In this document: positions 60,773 through 64,000 of the stretch, one piece after another
Layout of the letters: each line of letters starts with the position of its first letter
Position numbering within the stretch: the stretch's first letter is position 1
Source of the DNA: JBBDMC01 sp963775235
GTDB taxonomy: Bacteria > Pseudomonadota > Alphaproteobacteria > Rhizobiales > Kaistiaceae
Direction of reading: 5' to 3'
NCBI GenBank assembly: GCA_963775235.1
Contig: CAVZHY010000005.1
Location: 571,134 to 635,133 of the forward strand
DNA: 64,000 bases
Notes under the pieces: model-generated
Seen by the model: only the letters and a program-made list of their open reading frames with translations
Told to the model about the DNA's origin: nothing
Database searches by the model: none
Translations under genes and position numbers: made by a program

Positions 60773-61243
60773 CTACCGCCGCCAGAAGGTGTGGTGGATG
60801 GCGAGAAGCTCCTCCTCCACCTCGGGGAACGGACCTTCGACCTCGATCGCCTTCTGACCGGACGCTAGGACGGTGCGGCAGGGCAGGCTCATGGTCGGAT
60901 TCTTGGGATGGGCGCCGGTGACTGCCGACAGCTTCGTTTCCTCAACTCCATATACCACGCGGCCGATGTTGGCCCAGTAGATGGTGCCGGCGCACATAGC
61001 GCACGGCTCGAAGGTGGCGACCAGAGTGCAGGCCCACAGGAAATCGGCGGGATAGGTCAAGGCGGCGCGGCGGGCGAGCTCGGTCTCGGCGTGGCGGACG
61101 GTGTCGACGTTGCCCTGACGCATGAGGACGCGGTCGTCGGGCGAAACCAGAACGGCGCCGAACGGCTGATGGCCATGGTCGGCGGCGTGATGGGCGACGT
61201 CGTGGGCGGTGCGCAGGTGCGCGATCATCTGGGCGCGGGTCAT
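60773..61243 (-). CDS. Nucleoside/nucleobase deaminase
   Basis: A 156-residue cytidine-deaminase-fold zinc enzyme. The zinc ligands are in VRHAETELARRA (HAE) and FEPCAMCAGTIYWANIGRVV (PCxxC). The family includes guanine deaminase and TadA; the C-terminal MSLPCRTVLASGQKAIEVEG is closer to guanine-deaminase-like enzymes than to TadA, but the substrate is not certain. Confidence 0.85.
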   Translation of the reverse strand: MTRAQMIAHLRTAHDVAHHAADHGHQPFGAVLVSPDDRVLMRQGNVDTVRHAETELARRAALTYPADFLWACTLVATFEPCAMCAGTIYWANIGRVVYGVEETKLSAVTGAHPKNPTMSLPCRTVLASGQKAIEVEGPFPEVEEELLAIHHTFWRR

Positions 61244-61254
61244 GGACGCTTACG

Positions 61255-61719
61255 TTATCCGGATCGGAGGCGTTCGGCGAGGGCAGCGAGGATCGGCCGT
61301 TGGCCGGAGACGATCTTCGCTTCCGCCTCGGCCAGCGGGAACCACTCTGCCCGGTCGGCCTCCGGGAACTCTGCGGTCCTGCCGGACTTCGGCGGCCACT
61401 CCATGCTGAAGACATTGGAACGGAAGGCGGCGAGGTCGAAGTGGCCTTCGACCGCGAAGGCGGTGACGATCTTGCCGCTCCGCTGGCGGAAGTCGCCGAG
61501 GGGCAACGCCTGGCCGACGGCCGCGCCGCCGGTCTCCTCGGCGAATTCGCGCCGCGCGGCGGCGAGCAGATCCTCGAGCGGGTCGATCAGGCCCTTGGGG
61601 ATGGACCAGGCACGCATGTCCTTGCGCGCCCAATAGGGGCCGCCGGGATGGACAAGCAGCACCTCGGGACCGGTGCCGGTGTGGCGGTAGAGAACAATGC
61701 CGGCGCTGTGTTCGGGCAT
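61255..61719 (-). CDS. Nudix hydrolase
   Basis: A 154-residue Nudix hydrolase. The Nudix box GLIDPLEDLLAAARREFAEE followed by TGG has the full G-x5-E-x7-REUxEExGU spacing (about residues 43-65). SAGIVLYRHTGTGPEVLLVH precedes it. Substrate unknown; it is 11 bases upstream of the deaminase on the same strand, a likely nucleotide-processing pair. Confidence 0.9.
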   Translation of the reverse strand: MPEHSAGIVLYRHTGTGPEVLLVHPGGPYWARKDMRAWSIPKGLIDPLEDLLAAARREFAEETGGAAVGQALPLGDFRQRSGKIVTAFAVEGHFDLAAFRSNVFSMEWPPKSGRTAEFPEADRAEWFPLAEAEAKIVSGQRPILAALAERLRSG

Positions 61720-61756
61720 GAGCGCGTTTCATGCCGCCCGCGCGGGGGAAGGGCGG

Positions 61757-61936
61757 TCAGTCGTCGGAGGGGGGTTCGCCGGCGGGGCCGGTGTCCGAAT
61801 CAGGCTGGTCGCCCCGTTCGGCCTTGCGTTTTTCCGCGTCCGCCTGGCGGCGCTGGAGCCGCTCGGCGCGCTTGCGCTCCTTGGCGCGGGTGCGCTCGTC
61901 GCGCTCGTACCGGTAGTTGGGCGTCCTGGGGGCCAT
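61757..61936 (-). CDS. Small basic conserved protein
   Basis: A 59-residue highly charged protein, MAPRTPNYRYERDERTRAKE, then KRAERLQRRQADAEKRKAER, probably one helix or coiled coil. Similar MAPRTPNY-starting proteins are frequent in alphaproteobacteria, without known function. An AGAGGTG site precedes ATG 61936. Confidence 0.65.
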   Translation of the reverse strand: MAPRTPNYRYERDERTRAKERKRAERLQRRQADAEKRKAERGDQPDSDTGPAGEPPSDD

Positions 61937-61964
61937 GTTGCTCACCTCTTGGGCGCGGGCCGGC

Positions 61965-61992
61965 AAAAAAGCCCGGCGTTTTGGCGCCGGGC
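61965..61992 (-). terminator. Intrinsic terminator of the cold-shock gene
   Basis: On the minus strand GCCCGGCG pairs with CGCCGGGC over 8 bp around a CCAAAA loop and is followed by six T. It starts 20 bases after the csp stop and ends before the small basic protein gene. Confidence 0.9.
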
Positions 61993-62012
61993 CCGCAGTC
62001 GGATGAAGGCGT

Positions 62013-62216
62013 CTACATCTTCTGCAAATTCGAGGCGGCGAGCTTGCCGCGCTCGCTGACGACCTCGTAGCTGACCTTGTCACCCTCGTTGAGGCTGTGA
62101 ATGCCAGCACGCTCCAGGGCGGTGACGTGGACGAAGACGTCGTTGCCGCCATCGTTCGGCGTAATGAAACCGAAACCCTTGGAGGTATTGAAGAACTTGA
62201 CGGTACCTGTGGGCAT
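62013..62216 (-). CDS. cspA: Cold-shock protein
   Basis: A 67-residue single cold-shock domain that binds RNA or single-stranded DNA. MPTGTVKFFNTSKGFGFITP contains RNP1 (KGFGFI) and NDVFVHVTALERAG contains RNP2 (VFVHV). ATG 62216 has a GGAGC site. A long untranslated leader is likely, as in other csp genes, since no gene lies upstream for several hundred bases. Confidence 0.93.
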   Translation of the reverse strand: MPTGTVKFFNTSKGFGFITPNDGGNDVFVHVTALERAGIHSLNEGDKVSYEVVSERGKLAASNLQKM

Positions 62217-62639
62217 GATTGGCTCCTTTGAAACGCGGAATTCGCGTTGATGCGCGTGGGCGACCATCGCCTGACACGGGTTCGAATTCAGCGGTGCTCT
62301 CGGAGTTGCCCCGGGTAGGGGGTAGCCAGCAAGACAGCGAAACTCGAAGGACCACACATAAGGCAGGGGAGGGGCGCTTGCAAACCCCCGCGCTGCTGCT
62401 GAAGGGATTTCTGGGCGGGCCCATCGGCGTCCCTGCCGGAATCCCGTAGGACGGCTCACGTTTCGCCGGCTTCATCCGGGCTTTTTTGCCTTCGTCCGGG
62501 GCCTGCCTCTGCCTCGGCCAGTGCGGCCCTGATCACCTCCCCCATGGCGAGGGTCAGGGAGCGGGGATAAGTTTTTTTGGGGGTGTTTTGGCGGGGGTGG
62601 AATCGGGGGAGTTATGCCCGCGCCCCCGCCCGTCTCCTC
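62217..62639. other. Intergenic region upstream of the cold-shock gene
   Basis: About 420 bases without a gene I can support. It should hold the promoter and leader of the minus-strand csp gene. The far end is rich in G-runs and a T7 run (62571-62577). No conserved cold-box could be identified by eye. Confidence 0.4.
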
Positions 62640-63061
62640 CCCCCGATCAAGTCGGGGGTCGGAGCCACCCTCCCCGCACCAAACACGGGCTTGCCCGTGT
62701 TTGGCAGAAAAATGCCGAAGTCGGAAATATCCGACTTCGGTAGGGAGGGAGGGAGTCCTCGATTCTCGCATCGAATCCCGCCCGGACGCACCGAACGCGA
62801 AGGCCGTTTGTTCCGGCGGCTCTCCCGGCGGCGCAAAGCACCGATCGCGATGCAGGACATGGGAGGCGGATGCAGGGAACCCTCCCTCCCCCGAAGCGGG
62901 GAGGGTGGACGCGAGCGCAGCGAGCGGACGGGTGGGGGACGCGGCCAACACCCCGACTCGATCGGGGCCGGCGATGCGAACAACGCCCGACGCTCTAACC
63001 CCTCACCCGGACAAGACCCGCTATATCGCGGCTCTTGTCCGACCTCTCCCTATGGGAGAGG
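62640..63061. repeat. Mosaic of palindromic intergenic repeats
   Basis: Several perfect inverted repeats lie side by side: CCCCCGA/TCGGGGG (62640-62658), CCAAACACGGG/CCCGTGTTTGG (62679-62704), CCGAAGTCGGA/TCCGACTTCGG (62715-62740), CCCTCCCC/GGGGAGGG (62884-62905), CGGACAAG/CTTGTCCG (63008-63041) and CCTCTCCC/GGGAGAGG (63043-63061). CCCTCCCC- and CCTCTCCC-type elements are widespread short repeats in alphaproteobacterial genomes. The long open frames across this region have no conserved features and are taken as chance. Confidence 0.75.
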
Positions 63062-63153
63062 TGGACCTTACCGCATGCGTGACGCGTCACTGCCGCGGGT
63101 CGGGCTTGGCGGGCCCCGGCGCACGCCCTTTGCCGACAAACACGCCGCCTGCT

Positions 63154-63936
63154 TTACACCGCTTGCGGATTGCCGGCACCTTGAACGACTGGAGGAAGAT
63201 TCAAACGTCGAAGCAAGTCCAACGCCTTATCCGTGCGGCCGGCTTCGGTCTTGGCTCCCTTACGCCGCCGCAGTTCCTCCCTCCAATCTGCATGTCCTTC
63301 AACTTCAGCAAGCCAATAAATCGTCGCAGCAAGTTCCAGGACAGTCGCGGATTGCTGCTGCATTTCGTGCAACGCACTGCTGATCTGATCAGCCATCTCC
63401 GCCCGGATCAGTTCCGCCACATCGCGCGGAGCCACTCCAACGTCGTGAAGTACGGGCCCTATCGCGCCCCCGGGGTCCTCGATCATGTCCGCCGTGAAGT
63501 CTTCGTGTTTGCGCAGCTTTGCCTCGGCTGATCCATCTCCCTTGGACTCAGCAATAGTCTTGCGTGCTTCCTCGAAGGCATGACTGAATGGCCCATGGCC
63601 AATATCGTGCAGAATTGCAGCAAGGACCGCGGTCTTCGCCCGGTCGGCTTCGAACTTGCCCTCAACTCGCTTAAGATCGATTTCGCGATGTATCAGATCG
63701 ACAAGACGACGCGCGTTTTGAAAGACGCCAATTGAATGGGCGAAACGTGAATGGGTGGCCGATGGGTAGACGAACTCGGAAACGCCTAGCTGCTTGATGC
63801 GCCTCAGGCGCTGGAAGTCCGGCGTCTTGACGAGTTCCCAAGCAGCCATGTCTATAGGATCCTCTTCCTTGAAGACGATCATCTCGTGTATCGCGTCGCG
63901 AATCCGCTGTGTCTTTGGCTTCCTAGCTCCTATCAT
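63154..63936 (-). CDS. HD-domain phosphohydrolase, apparently missing its second half
   Basis: A COG1078-type HD hydrolase (dNTPase/SAMHD1-like superfamily). ATG 63936 gives MIGARKPKTQRIRDAIHEMI; DFQRLRRIKQLGVSEFVYPS, ATHSRFAHSIGVFQNARRLV and ILHDIGHGPFSHAFEEARKT contain the first three metal ligands (His, then HD). The later family motif DADRLDYLLRD, with the fourth ligand Asp, is absent; after about residue 180 the protein changes to MADQISSALHEMQQQSATVL and a basic tail. Total 260 residues, against roughly 400 or more in the family. The frame is open to the window edge. Base composition is visibly more AT-rich than its neighbours. Confidence 0.7.
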   Translation of the reverse strand: MIGARKPKTQRIRDAIHEMIVFKEEDPIDMAAWELVKTPDFQRLRRIKQLGVSEFVYPSATHSRFAHSIGVFQNARRLVDLIHREIDLKRVEGKFEADRAKTAVLAAILHDIGHGPFSHAFEEARKTIAESKGDGSAEAKLRKHEDFTADMIEDPGGAIGPVLHDVGVAPRDVAELIRAEMADQISSALHEMQQQSATVLELAATIYWLAEVEGHADWREELRRRKGAKTEAGRTDKALDLLRRLNLPPVVQGAGNPQAV

Positions 63937-64000
63937 GGGAACAAAACATGAACAAATAAATTCATCATGTCGATGGGCCTTATTCCGCCGCCTCCGCACC

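Noticed and set aside
62640..63061. CRISPR array
   Set aside because: The repeats differ from each other and have no regular spacing; they are palindromic elements, not direct repeats with spacers.
62472..63531. Several overlapping open frames of 120-305 codons in the repeat region
   Set aside because: Low-complexity Pro/Arg/Ser products that run through palindromes; no start sites or conserved motifs.

Overview
The window looks like one contiguous stretch of a GC-rich alphaproteobacterial chromosome, most likely Rhodospirillales-like. The class call rests on the continuous rif, str, S10, spc and alpha gene order, a short 67-residue SecE, an S14 of 101 residues without zinc cysteines, a mitochondrial-type ATP12 chaperone, a PCC-type carboxylase and several small families common in this class. 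The order-level guess is inference.

Positions 1-31900 are the core information-processing supercluster on the plus strand: secE-nusG-rplKAJL-rpoBC, then a convergent MFS gene, then rpsL-rpsG-fusA-tuf, the S10 and spc ribosomal protein genes, secY-adk, and rpsM-rpsK-rpoA-rplQ. Spacing is tight and several start and stop codons overlap. RNA structures that could adjust expression lie before rplJ, before rpoB, before and after rpsL, and between tuf and rpsJ.

Positions 31990-43850 are accessory or housekeeping genes: an extended SDR, a periplasmic Do-type protease, the AAA+ ATPase RarA, an MFS carrier, two tandem HemG-like flavodoxins, two tandem gamma-glutamylcyclotransferase-fold genes, a fluoride channel crcB with a DUF190 partner, a pseudouridine synthase, an EamA exporter, ATP12 and a DUF2726 protein. 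Positions 44048-54453 hold both halves of propionyl-CoA carboxylase (beta, then biotinylated alpha). They are separated by an aldo/keto reductase, an internally repetitive unknown protein, a second MFS carrier and a minus-strand sugar ABC transporter.

Positions 54471-61936 hold DUF3291, a small exported protein, acyP, lipB, DUF3175, tRNA-Leu(GAG), mgtE, a Gfo/Idh dehydrogenase coupled to a DegT-type aminotransferase (a nucleotide-sugar amination pair), a nucleoside deaminase, a Nudix hydrolase and a small basic protein. A cold-shock gene, a 0.4 kb mosaic of palindromic repeats and an HD-domain gene near the edge finish the window.

A striking property is the number of frameshifts. Genes between about 34.4 and 38.6 kb and between 45.5 and 50.8 kb are repeatedly broken, and the essential gene fusA is broken twice, yet each protein can be read through once one base is removed or added. 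Three extra bases fall inside GANTC, the motif methylated by CcrM in many alphaproteobacteria. I therefore treat most breaks as probable sequencing error rather than true pseudogenes. I found no CRISPR array, prophage, insertion sequence or recognised defence system.
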